Assembly (NCBI GenBank): GCA_021464525.1
Contig: JADRCO010001008.1
Location: forward strand, 1-23,618
Length of the DNA: 23,618 bases
Origin: Rhizophagus sp. LPA8_4_AMF
Taxonomy: Eukaryota > Glomeromycota > Glomeromycetes > Glomerales > Glomeraceae
Reading direction: 5' to 3'
The notes below the pieces were generated by a model, which worked only from the letters and a program-made list of their open reading frames with translations, searched no databases and was not told where the DNA came from. Below are positions 9,898 to 19,062 of this stretch, piece after piece. A program made the translations under genes and the position numbers. Position 1 is the stretch's first letter. Every line of letters starts with the position of its first letter.

Positions 9898-12295
9898 TTT
9901 TTTTTTAAAAATGTTTAACGGGTTAAAAAGTAAAAGAACAAAAACATTAAAAATTCATCCCATATTTATTGACTAATTGGTTTCATTTATTGACGGATTT
10001 AGTAATAAGACAATCAAACATTATGTCTCATGATTGTGAAACAGATCGATGATTATTTAGGATAGCTACGCCATATGCGCCATATAAACTTGGCATACTA
10101 AGCAAATACGCCATAAATCTTTGTATTACAGTTAAAATTTACAATTTCAAGGGCAACTTCCTTTTACGTATAACATTTACAAATATTCAAATATTTACAG
10201 TTATTATTCAATGATAATAATTAAATCAATGGATAAATAACAAAAACAGAAATTTATCAGATTTTCATTTATCATGGTTAAATTATTAAATTACCGGTTA
10301 TGGTACGAGTGTACGACTTAATCAATTCACGGATAGCCATTTCACCGACATGAAAAACATGAAAAGACTTCGCCAAAAATAAATCAATTTTATTTAAAAA
10401 AAAAAAAAAAATTAAAATTTTTTGTAATTGTTTTAAAAAATTGTATATAAATAGAAATTTTCAAATTGACATCGCGCCGACACCTGCAACATCTAAATCT
10501 AGAAACCCTTGTAAAAAATAAACCTTAGAACGGTAGTTTAAATATACGAAGAATTGAAGAAAAGTAAATAGTTTTTCTTTTAATCATTTAATTTTTATAT
10601 TAGAATTATAATAAATAATATTTATAACATACTGTATATAAAATATAACATGTTTAGTAAAACCAGTTGGATCAAACTCAAAGTAGTAATTGCTGTCACG
10701 GCATCATCTTAAATTTGTAGTATACAAAACAATAAATTTAATATATTTTTTTGGATTATAAAATAAAATGAAATATTATTCCTTATAAAAAAAAAATTTC
10801 AATTCCCAAAAATTCCATCTTACAACATCACCACTTATAACTTTTTTTAAGATTTTGCTATTAAGAGTTGACACTAAGGGTATATTTGAGGATCTACTTG
10901 GATCGTATTTCAAGGATATCCTAAGCCCATGTACAAATCTTTTTAATAATTACATCCATTCAAAAATAACTTTATTTTCTAATGTCTAACACTTTTGGTG
11001 AGAATAGTCACATCGTACAAATTTCCGTTATCCTCAAATGTAAAAGATAGTAGATATTGAAAACCTCTAATAGAAATCGATCAAAATTCAATATCATTTA
11101 ATGAAATTGATGCTACTAGTTCAACCCCCGTAAATACAACTGAATATCCACATTTGATATCAATAAAATCAAGTAACCTATTATCATCTACCATTTCAAC
11201 CGTGTTATCCTTTGTTAAAGATTCTTCTTTAACTGATTCCGTATAATTATATTATAACATAAAATTTCTATATCGCTATATTTCGGATTATTTAATAAAA
11301 TTCTTAAATATTTTTCTAATGAATTTCCTTTCGTCATTTCGAGAGAGAAAAAAAGTTTTTACTAATAAATAATTTTATTTGTACTATTTAGTATTAGCTT
11401 TAGCCTATGTCTAGATTTAGCTATGCCGGATTTCACAATTAATCTAAATTCGAAAAGTATAATATTTGAGTTGAACCTATTACATCACAACATAATTTGG
11501 ATCTTATGATATTTTCAATTATATTTTTAAAAAAAGGTGATTGTTAATAAAATTTCTTTCATGCGTAATTGGTAAGAGAATAGAAAAGCATACATTTACT
11601 TTTAACTTAAAGAGGCGAAATTACATAATAGCGAGTTGCGATAATAAACTAAGACAAATGACGGATGAAATAATTCGGGAAATGTGTTGGATTTATAATT
11701 GTTAGACAATATATTAAGTTTTATTTTGGGCATCGTCGTGAGAATAATTCAAGAACTCTATTCAGTACTAAGATCAAACGCATTGACAAATCACGAAAGG
11801 AGTTGATGGTTAAGTAATTATTTATTTATTAGCGAGAAAATAGTCCCAATTCTAAGAGGAAGTATTTTTATTAATAGGAGAATAGATGTACTATAAATTA
11901 TGGGAAAAAATTTTTATGTCAAAGATGTGCTAGCATTGAAAATGAAATCCTATTAACGTACTGTACCACCAGTAGCTCAATGATTAATTCCGTTCCAAGC
12001 CGAAAATTAAGACGAATGAAAAATTTCATTGGCGACTGAAGTATAGGGAAATAGTTCTTTATAATAATTGATTTAAATGTTCTCTCTGCTTAAACAAAAA
12101 AAAAATCTAAAGGTTTTTCTTTTTTATTGTTCAATTTAAACTAATAATACAAATAAATAAGATAACTAATTTACGGGAATCGTACACCTAATTTACATAT
12201 AAATAATAAAATACAAATAGTTCATATAATACAATCGATTACTCTATATAACATTATATTTTTAATCCTCCCAACCCAAAGTTCGTACCTTATTT
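9898..12295. other. A/T-rich intergenic region
   Basis: This 2.4-kb stretch lies between the second PAW-BTB gene and the Kelch gene. It contains long A and T runs (around 10398-10425), a small cluster of GCCATA-type repeats (10071-10115) and one coding-like minus-strand patch listed separately (10989-11243). I see no inverted-end element, tRNA or complete gene. The bases next to 9897 should hold the promoter of the PAW-BTB gene, and those next to 12295 the 3' UTR of the Kelch gene. Confidence 0.5.
10989..11243 (-). pseudogene. Coding-like fragment, family unknown
   Basis: A minus-strand frame of about 84 codons reads like protein with one internal stop. It contains TVEMVDDNRLLDFIDIKCGY and then, past the stop, SISIRGFQYLLSFTFEDNGN followed by LYDVTILTKSVRH. 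The opposite strand is also partly open here (LSSTISTVLSFVKDSSLTD), so strand choice is uncertain. I recognise no family. It could be a lone exon or the relic of a dead gene. Confidence 0.3.
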
Positions 12296-14672
12296 TTATT
12301 GTCGTGAAAATCTATTAGGATAATTAAAATTATTGGAAGTGGGTTGTGCATTTGGTGGGATATACATTTCACCAGATTGAGTATTCATCATAACAACACG
12401 ATAAGGTTGATCAGGAGGTAAATTAAACCTTTCATTAGCTGGTGCTATATTAGTATCAGTATTATGATGTGCTGTATTATTATTACCAGCATATTGGCGT
12501 GTCGGGTTATTATTATTATTAGCATATTGGTGTGCCATGTTATTATTACCGCTCACATATTGACGTGTTGTATTATTATTACCAGCATATTGATGTGCCA
12601 TATTATTGTTACCGCTCACATTTTGACGTATTGTATTATTGTTACTAGCATACTGATGAGCCACATTGTTATTATTACCACCCACACCTTGACGTATTGT
12701 ATTATTGTTACTACCATACTGATTAGCCACATTGTTATTATTACCCAAAGATTGACGTGTTTTATTATTATTACTAGCATATTGGTGTGCCATATTATTA
12801 CCATAGTGATCAGTATCATTATCACCATGCGTTATATTAGCATCACTAGCATAGTTATGATTATCAGATGATGAAGTCTCACTTGAATTACTTGGTATAC
12901 GTGGTAGTTGCTTGATATCTCTATTAAATTGATACATATCTTTTGATGTCACTGGAACATTGCTACTTGATGTGTAAATACTCTCAGAGTCTATTTGAGA
13001 TGCGGGAACTTGTGGATCCATCGTATAAGGTTGATATACCGTTAATTTATCATCTAATTGTTTAATTTTACGACGATAAATTATTACGCCAATTATAACA
13101 CCAACAAAAACAACAACTACTATAACTACTATTATAATGATTATTGTTTTATCCAAAGATTTGCTTGGTTGTGTATCTTGAAGGGTGATCGAATTATTAA
13201 TCGGATTATAATTTTTAACCCATGTGAAATTTTTTATATCTAAAACGTATAATTGATCGCTTTGTCCTGGCGCCACTTCATTTATATTGGTTCTGGTTAC
13301 ATTTCCTAATATTTTAGAAATAATATATATATATATAAGTGACCAAATTTACGTTAATTATAAAAATAATATATAAAATTTACCGAAAGCAACAATCATA
13401 TAATTTTCGAAAAGATTTGCGGTATGAAATACGAGAGGTGGTGGATTCATTTCTTTAGTATTTACATTAGGAATGGTCCAATTAAAAGGATTAACTGAAG
13501 TATTCAATACAGCAATTTGTGGTTGAGATGCGACTAAACTTGGCGCATACACTCCTCCAAAGATTATTATTTCTCCTTTTTTATCTATAAATTGAGATAA
13601 AAAAACAAGTGATGATAAGTAAATAATATCCTTTTGTTTGATTATATATATCAGAATTGACGTACTTAGTACAGCTGTATGACCCGTTCTTTCGGTAATC
13701 GTTTCCCCGGTTGTTGTCTAAATTAATTGATTTAGTACATTAATAATAAGTATTAGATCTATCGATAATTATTTAAATATAATTACCATTGTTGACCAAG
13801 TATTATCAATTGTATTGTATATATCAACCTTAAAAAAAGGGTATTAAAACAAAAAATTTATTAGTCAAACCTTAGTAGTAGCGATAGCAAAATATTTTAA
13901 TCACTAATTTGAAACTAACCTTATTCATACTAATGACATCAAAATGAATTGCATTCACGTCAGATTGAGAACCTCCGATATAAACAATATTTCCATTTGG
14001 TAATAAAGTAGCAGTATAATCAATTTTAGATAAAGGAGGATTAATTAGAGGTCCCGTAGTCCAAGTGTAATTAATAGAGTTCAAAATATTCATAGTATTA
14101 TAAATTTGAATAGTTTGAAAGCCTAACAACATATCAGATCCACCACCAAACATATAAATTTTTCCATTTTTATCAGTAACAGGTTGTAATTCTCTACGTC
14201 TAGTATATGTCATTCCATTCATTGGCGGTGCTGCTGACCACGTTTGAGTTTTAATATCAAAAGAGTATATAGTAGAAGTCGTTAAAGCATTAAATGAATC
14301 TTGTCTAACCATCATTCCCGCAAAGAAAAATATTGTTGATTGATTAACTCCCCCAATAGCACTTAGACACCACGCGCATGAAAATGGACTTGCCGCTTTT
14401 GCTACATATGGAACATTAGTCGTATCAAATGGTTTTGTTAAATCTATATAAAATACATCTCCAGTTGGAGAAAGTATTCCATTTACCATAGTTCCCCCAC
14501 CAAAAAACCATAATTTATTATCAATTAAATGAGAATTATGTGTAAACCTTCTTTTAAGCGTAAATTGGGATTGAACTTTATTTAAAATGTTTATTATAAT
14601 CCATAAAATTAATATAAATTTAAATGAAAATAATGAAAATAAATTTTTTAATATTCTAGATATTCGAAACAT
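12296..14672 (-). CDS. Type I membrane protein with six Kelch repeats and Asn/Gln-rich cytoplasmic tail (5 exons)
   Basis: I assembled five exons: 13920-14672, 13787-13828, 13666-13717, 13384-13584 and 12296-13305. The introns are 91, 69, 81 and 78 bp and all have GT...AG ends (donors GTTAGT, GTAATT, GTACGT, GTAAAT). The joined frame is 685 residues with no internal stop. Residues about 10-35 are a signal peptide (FKFILILWIIINIL ending VQSQ). About 36-385 carry six Kelch motifs, recognised by GG pairs after hydrophobic strands (LWFFGGG, IYMFGGG, IVYIGG, IIIFGG) and later W residues (TQTWSAAP, INYTWTTG, DNTWSTM, FNWTIP, FTWVKN). This implies a six-bladed extracellular beta-propeller. Residues 404-426 are a very hydrophobic Ile/Val transmembrane helix followed by YRRK, which sets the tail in the cytosol. 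The tail ends in about five Asn-rich repeats and a conserved-looking end (PYRVVMMNTQSGEMYIPPN). Galactose oxidase-like Kelch folds bind ligands or sugars; no catalytic motif is evident, so receptor or adhesin is a guess. Confidence 0.9.
12469..12798 (-). repeat. Coding minisatellite of about 60-66 bp, Asn-rich tail repeats
   Basis: About five imperfect units encode NNNxAHQYAxNNNxTRQxxxG in the C-terminal tail of the Kelch membrane protein (residues about 520-627). Units vary by a residue or two in the Asn runs, and one has ANQYG in place of AHQYA. The repeat keeps the reading frame, which suggests selection against frame loss. The open plus-strand frame through this region (12464-12871) is a shadow of the repeat. 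Confidence 0.9.
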
Positions 14673-15148
14673 TTTTTTTTTTTTAATTACATAACAAAAT
14701 AAAAATCATAAAACGAAAATTTGAGTTTTTTTTTTAAGAAAGAAATATAAAAATATTTTTTAGGGGAAAATTAATTCCGAATAGAATTTCGATTTATACC
14801 CGTCGGATTTTTCCAAATCGGTATGATTGTGTATCACGTAACTAATTCCACAAATCTTTGTGTATGTGTTTACGGGACTAATGATAATCGATGATTTGTA
14901 ACAAACATCGGAGAAAATTAACAGCAAACTTAGTGAAAATGCATTTTTAAAATTAGGTACAATATAAACGGAACAAACGGTATCAAAAATTGATGATATC
15001 GATTTGGTATATTAGAATGATATGCCTAATTTAGGATGAATAATAAAATACTGCTACTACGGATAAGAATCTCTCATATATTTGTGTTACCGCCCCTATT
15101 GTCATTGTCGTATACAAATTAACAAAATTAGCAGTGTGACTCACAAGT
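14673..15148. promoter_or_regulatory. Upstream region of the Kelch gene, up to the foldback element
   Basis: This is A/T-rich DNA with a T-run directly before the Kelch start codon (14672). The stretch 14770-14830 has several near-repeats of CGATTTAT/CGGATTT. No coding frame was found. It presumably holds the Kelch promoter, but no defined site can be read. The last nine bases, CTCACAAGT (15140-15148), are the left target-site copy of the foldback element. Confidence 0.35.
15140..15148. repeat. Left 9-bp target-site duplication of the foldback element
   Basis: CTCACAAGT sits directly outside the left inverted end and matches the nine bases at 15777-15785 exactly. Confidence 0.82.
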
Positions 15149-15776
15149 GGTTACGGTACATTTCGCCGAAATCCATTTCGCCGAAGCCATTTTGTCGAAG
15201 GAATATTTCACCGAAGGGGTGTTTCGCCGAAGAACGTTTCACCGAAAGTGCATTTTATCGAATCCATTTCACCGGATTGTCCATTGCGCCGAATTCTCAA
15301 TCGATTACATTTTATGAAAATATTCATCGCGCAATGATAATAAAATAATTTTGAGATTTTTTTTTTTCCAGAATATTATCACTTTAACATTCGAGTAACT
15401 TATATTAAATTCTAAGCAATAAATAAATAACTTTAGAATCCTGAAAACATTTATTCACGAAAAAGTAAGTAAAAAAAGATTAATGTAGTATTATAAACAA
15501 CGAGATAAATTTAATAAAAATCATCTAATTTAAAAAATTTTTCTAGAAAAAATTCTTTATATACTATTTTAGTATAAAACAATAAAATAACCAAATGGAA
15601 TAAATAATTTTTTGGCGAAATGTTCATTCGGCAAAATATCCATTCGGCGAAATGTCCATTTGGTAAAATGGCTTCGGCGAAATGGAATTCGGTGAAAAAG
15701 AAATGGTTTTCGGCGAAACGTCCTTTCGGCGAAATATCCCTTCAGTGAAATGGTTTCGGCGAAAAGTCCGGATACC
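15149..15776. mobile_element. Non-autonomous foldback/MULE-like DNA transposon with tandem-repeat inverted ends
   Basis: The element is 628 bp. Its left end (15149-15295) has nine copies of a 10-base core TTTCGCCGAA spaced 14-17 bp apart. Its right end (about 15612-15776) has about ten copies of the complement, TTCGGCGAAA. The outermost bases also pair: GGTTACGG...TTTCGCCGAAA on the left, and GGTATCCGG...TTTCGCCGAAA when the right end is reverse-complemented. A 9-bp direct repeat, CTCACAAGT, flanks both sides (15140-15148 and 15777-15785), as expected of a target-site duplication. The 300-bp middle is A/T-rich with no gene. Long inverted ends plus 9-bp duplications fit Mutator-like elements, but the family is inferred because no transposase is present. 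The target copies are identical, so insertion may be fairly recent. Confidence 0.85.
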
Positions 15777-15785
15777 CTCACAAGT
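15777..15785. repeat. Right 9-bp target-site duplication of the foldback element
   Basis: CTCACAAGT sits directly outside the right inverted end and matches the nine bases at 15140-15148 exactly. Confidence 0.82.
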
Positions 15786-16229
15786 AATATGTACTGTATT
15801 TGAAGATAATTGTCGGTCTAAGTATTTCTTGTGTAGTGATTATTTTAAATTATAAATACCAAACATGTATCTATTTTTTTTTTTTTCTTTTTTATCATTG
15901 TAAAAATGAAATAATATCAGGTTTCATATTCCGGTCATTTGGAATGCGGCAAATTAAAATACCTTTACATATTTATCAAAAATGAACGAATTTTTTTTTT
16001 AGACTTGGATTGGTTTTCAATATTATTAAAATATGTATTTATTTATACAAAAAATAAAATAAAATACAAAACGTCAAATACTATGGTAAGATGCGAACCC
16101 ATCAAGATATAACCAAGATTGAAAAAATACGCAAACAATAAATATAATATAAGAAAAATTGAGAAATGTAATGCTAAACCGCCTGAACGAGCATTTGTAT
16201 TACAGAATTTACGTGATTTCTTTGATTGG
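15786..16229. other. Non-coding stretch between two small transposons
   Basis: This is A/T-rich DNA with several T-runs. Short open frames here (15800-15985 plus, 16043-16276 minus) show no motif or coding texture, and the second runs into a transposon end. I see no RNA gene. Confidence 0.5.
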
Positions 16230-16231
16230 TA

Positions 16232-16490
16232 CCGTACCGCACTGCTTATAGTATCCCCATAAGTTAGTACCCCCACGTTATAAGACCCGCGTATTTTACT
16301 AGATATAAAATTTTTACTCTCAATTAGTACCCCCTTAATTCTGGTAACTTTAGCTTAATTCTGGTCAAAATTATTATGTACTCCCCTCATATAATACCCA
16401 GTATCTCACAAAGTACCCGCGAGTATTATATAATTTTTAAATCAGGTATTTTGTATAATACCCGGGATTTCTATAAGCAGTGCGGTACGG
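16232..16490. mobile_element. MITE with perfect 20-bp inverted ends, Tc1/mariner-type TA target
   Basis: The left end reads CCGTACCGCACTGCTTATAG (16232-16251), and its exact reverse complement is at 16471-16490. Both ends are bounded by TA (16230-16231 and 16491-16492), the target of Tc1/mariner/pogo elements. The inside is 259 bp with no coding frame. It carries several copies of a TAGTACCCC or AATACCC motif on one strand (for example near 16268, 16326, 16396 and 16417), which may be sub-terminal transposase sites. The perfect ends suggest a recent insertion. A 2-base target is weak evidence alone, so the superfamily is inferred; a 3-base TWA Harbinger-type target is less likely from the flanks. 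Confidence 0.82.
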
Positions 16491-16524
16491 TATCAGGTGA
16501 TTGTTTCTTTCCTATAAAAAGATT

Positions 16525-17040
16525 TCAAAATGTTTGTTAATTTGATATATCCTTTTATCAGAGCTAGTAGTTTATGGAAAATAGCGTAATATCTAGTTGG
16601 TTCCAACGGGTTTTGTCCTTCATTCCCGATCATATTCCTAATTTCAACAAGAAAACTAATGTATTGTATGTTGCGCATTTCCAAAATGCACCGCTAGAGA
16701 CCTTTATCGTATATGTCGATTCTATGTTGAAAACGGCCTGAAAGATTAAATCCCGGAGAATATTGGGTTTAGATACAATGTGTAAATCGACACTTAAACT
16801 TGCAGAGTTTCGGGTGGGCAAAAGATCTTTTGTACAAAATCGGGATACTCTCGTTTTGATACAAACAGGAGTCGTGCAATGCTTTAACATCAGTTATAAC
16901 GACAGGAATCACTATGGTATTTTTTCTTCTGATAGCATTAATAGATGATCAAGTAACAGAATTGATCAAAATAGAGATTTCTTGCCGTGGTCTCTATGCA
17001 TCGACGGCACAACCAGTACATTATCAACAAAAGTTTTCAT
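16525..17040 (+). pseudogene. Decayed coding block of unknown family
   Basis: Plus-strand blocks read like protein but are broken in about three or four places. Legible parts include FVNLIYPFIRASSLWKIA, VLYVAHFQNAPLETFIVYVD, LGLDTMCKSTLKLAEFRVGK and TGVVQCFNISYNDRNHYGIF. The minus strand also has open frames here (16630-16890), so the strand call is tentative. No family is recognised. The block starts just right of the TA-flanked MITE. It may be a dead host gene or part of an old element. Confidence 0.35.
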
Positions 17041-17065
17041 GTGATCTAACACGTGTGATTATTAC

Positions 17066-17088
17066 AACTCCTAAAAAATTTAGGAGTT
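17066..17088. repeat. Near-perfect hairpin with 10-bp stem
   Basis: AACTCCTAAA (17066-17075), three A, then TTTAGGAGTT (17079-17088) form a perfect 10-bp stem. A wider pair, TCTAACA (near 17045) and TGTTAGA (near 17096), could extend it with an internal loop. It is not next to a recognised gene end. It may be a fossil transposon end or a chance palindrome. Confidence 0.7.
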
Positions 17089-17159
17089 CAATAAATGTTA
17101 GACCGAGTTGGAACTTTACTAGAGAGTGTAATAGATAAAGCAAATTCCCTATAAAAAAT

Positions 17160-17605
17160 TTTATCCGTCATTTTTGTAAAATGAGTCTTTCACGGATCCA
17201 TTATCGGAAAATGTAAATAATTCGATGAGCCATTTACGGAAAAAAGATGGAATATAAACACGGATCGACTTTTTTTATAAGGATTGCATTTTAAATCGAA
17301 GAATATTTGAGGTAATATTTGAATTGCATTCTTAACGAACTCATTTATTATTATTTTTTAAAGATTCTTTGCGACCTTAAAAAAAATCATTCCCGATTGA
17401 TCCAATTTTATTTCTAACAGTTACTTGTCAAATTACTGATGCATAGGAAACTGTAACGCGTTTTGGCGCAGATTATCGGAAAATGTCAGTGGTTCGGAAT
17501 AAAGTATATACTTTTCAAGTGCAAAAAAAGGATAATAAAGGTTAACTTTTGGAAGATATTTTAAATATTATTAACAAAATTAAAGTTTGAAAATGTATAA
17601 TTCAT
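17160..17605. other. Non-coding A/T-rich stretch with a repeated motif
   Basis: I see no open frame. The motif ATTATCGGAAAATGT occurs twice in the same orientation (near 17202 and 17471), about 270 bp apart, which may mark remains of one repeated element. No inverted partner was found. Confidence 0.4.
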
Positions 17606-17880
17606 TGCGTGTTTATAAAAGGGTGTAACAAAATCTCCAGGAAAAAGTCTCAAAGAAATAATAACTATAATGAATTGTCCGCCAAAGAGAAATCTACTGC
17701 ACTTTCGCTTAGAAATCTGGAAAGAATCGAATAATTATTGCAATCAATGCTTTGGAATGGGAGTAAATGAACATATGTTCAAGTAGTCAGATCTCTAATG
17801 TTAATGGTAAAGTAAGTCATGATGGGTTACCTGCAAAATCAATAATTAGAAAGGATATTAGAACGGTTATAGCAGGATAA
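17606..17880 (+). pseudogene. Coding-like fragment, possible dead terminal exon
   Basis: Plus-strand reading gives a charged, protein-like stretch (RKKSQRNNNYNELSAKEKST then ALSLRNLERIE, about 17630-17732). After frame changes it continues as SNVNGKVSHDGLPAKSIIRK and then DIRTVIAG to a stop near 17880. The composition suggests a C-terminal exon of a dead gene. I recognise no domain, and no upstream exon was found. Confidence 0.35.
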
Positions 17881-18258
17881 GAATAGGTAAATATTTATTC
17901 ATTTATTTATGTTGTGCCTCGAGTATCGATTTGCATCAGTTGCATCAATTGATAGCTGCGCGCGTCAGATGTTAATTGACGTCTTCCATAGTAAACACTT
18001 TTATATGTCACAATGAATTATACATAATATTTTGAAAAAACTTACGATTAATAAATCACAATAGGACTACATATTTTTTAATGGCGTAAATAATTTAAAA
18101 AATAATGAAAAATTGTTTAACTGTTTAGTTAATGTTTAGTTAATCCTTAATGTTATGAGACAAGTGACGCGCGTAATCTACAGTAGATGTACTTCCCATA
18201 TATTTGTTGTTGAAATATTGTATTCAGAAGCTGCACCCTTCTTAATGCTACATCAGAA
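17881..18258. other. Non-coding A/T-rich stretch left of the hAT-like element
   Basis: I see no gene. The bases 17930-17985 contain a locally less A/T-rich patch with GCATCAGTTGCATCAATTG and GCGCGCG-like bases, of unknown meaning. The frame beginning at 18155 runs into the hAT-like element and is not a gene. Confidence 0.45.
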
Positions 18259-18471
18259 TAGTGTTTCGATTCGGATAAGACCTAGAATATTTTCACGTGA
18301 GATTGTGACTAAAAACATTATAAATCTCAGCTCTGAATGGACTATAATTTCGACCAGAAATAAAATATTGTTACTTCATAAATTTGAATTAATTCTGGTA
18401 GTTCTATCTTTAATTAACCGAACCGGTATCCGGATAAAAACCGGATAAAACCGCTACGGATCGAAACACTA
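18259..18471. mobile_element. hAT-like MITE, 213 bp
   Basis: The left end is TAGTGTTTCGATTCGGATAA (from 18259). The right end, reverse-complemented, is TAGTGTTTCGATCCGTAGCG (from 18471 backwards). The first 12 bases match exactly. The right side carries repeated ATCCGGTTTT-type blocks. The eight bases outside each end are CATCAGAA (18251-18258) and CGCCAGAA (18472-18479), six of eight the same, fitting a slightly decayed 8-bp hAT target duplication. TAGTG-type termini also fit hAT. No transposase is present. An open frame running across it (18155-18448) is coincidental. Confidence 0.75.
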
Positions 18472-18534
18472 CGCCAGAATAACCATTCCTCATTGATGTC
18501 ATGAAAATTTCAATCTAATTTTTTTGACACAAGG

Positions 18535-18732
18535 TTAGTTAAAGAACCAAGATTTTTGATCTAGAGATGATAAAGATGGAGCTTGACTGTTCAACTGCAA
18601 GCTAGAAGATAGTGATGGTCTTATTGATTGTTTCATATTCAACAATGACAGTGATAGTTCAGATGTGAATATCTCAGGTTTCGAAAATGAAACTTTTCTA
18701 TGTTGAGTTGACTGGGCAAAGTTTATATTCAT
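18535..18732 (-). other. Short Ser-rich open frame, uncertain
   Basis: This minus-strand frame of 65 codons contains SFSKPEIFTSELSLSLLNMK and a Ser/Leu-rich tail, and remains open for some codons upstream (PPVIRFQLEQQ). It lies downstream, on the same strand, of the AAA-ATPase-like remnant and could be part of the same dead gene or of another. No domain is visible. I do not claim it is expressed. Confidence 0.2.
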
Positions 18733-18798
18733 TTGTTGTTCCAGTTGAAAACGTATTACTGGTGGCTATGCAAACTCGAGAGTTTTGATTGAGTTAAT

Positions 18799-19062
18799 TT
18801 AGGTTTTTTCAGAATTTGCACCTCCTAGTAACCCGCCATAATGCCAAATTCTTTGCATTTCATGAATTGAATTTTCTGTAAACATAAATTTATTAGGAGT
18901 GAGACTACACCATTTTACATTATGTGTATCGTGAGGTTTATGGTTTTTCCAAACCGTCTTGGCCGAATGACGAGGGATACTTATGGATCGCGCTCAATGA
19001 ATTCAGCGATCAACCTCCATTCACAATTTCGTCAAAATTGTCCCATCCGATGGGAATGTAGA
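18799..19062 (-). pseudogene. Decayed AAA-ATPase-like gene fragment (Walker A region)
   Basis: Minus-strand reading shows NFDEIVNGG (near 19030-19060), then in another frame EFIERDP (near 18984-19004), a stop, and VSLVIRPRRFGKTINLT (18927-18980). The string RPRRFGKT/S following a buried strand is the hallmark P-loop of the predicted AAA-ATPase family often fused to a PD-(D/E)XK nuclease, which is expanded in Glomeromycotina. A further block, TENSIHEMQRIWHYGGLLGG (18799-18879), may belong to the same gene. Several stops and frame changes show it is dead. Only the P-loop region and its lead-in remain; no Walker B or nuclease part was seen. Confidence 0.65.

Noticed and set aside
12464-12871. 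Plus-strand 135-codon frame rich in Ile and Thr
   Set aside because: It is the antisense shadow of the Asn-rich repeat in the Kelch gene. Its periodicity follows the minisatellite, and the minus strand has the supported gene.
15161-15293. Regularly spaced short repeats considered as a CRISPR-like array
   Set aside because: Units are degenerate and contiguous at 14-17 bp with no unique spacers of uniform length. An inverted partner array and a target duplication identify a transposon end, and the host is eukaryotic.
15082-15348. Plus-strand frame with repeated RNISPK-like motifs
   Set aside because: The motif repeat comes from the TTTCGCCGAA units of the transposon end. The same unit is translated in several frames and on the other strand at 15569-15781.
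16080-16110. GGTTCGCATCT on the minus strand, resembling a tRNA B box
   Set aside because: No acceptor stem, A box or anticodon arm can be drawn around it at tRNA spacing.
18155-18448. Plus-strand 97-codon frame
   Set aside because: It starts outside and runs into the hAT-like MITE, ending within its right inverted end. It shows no protein texture and is coincidental.
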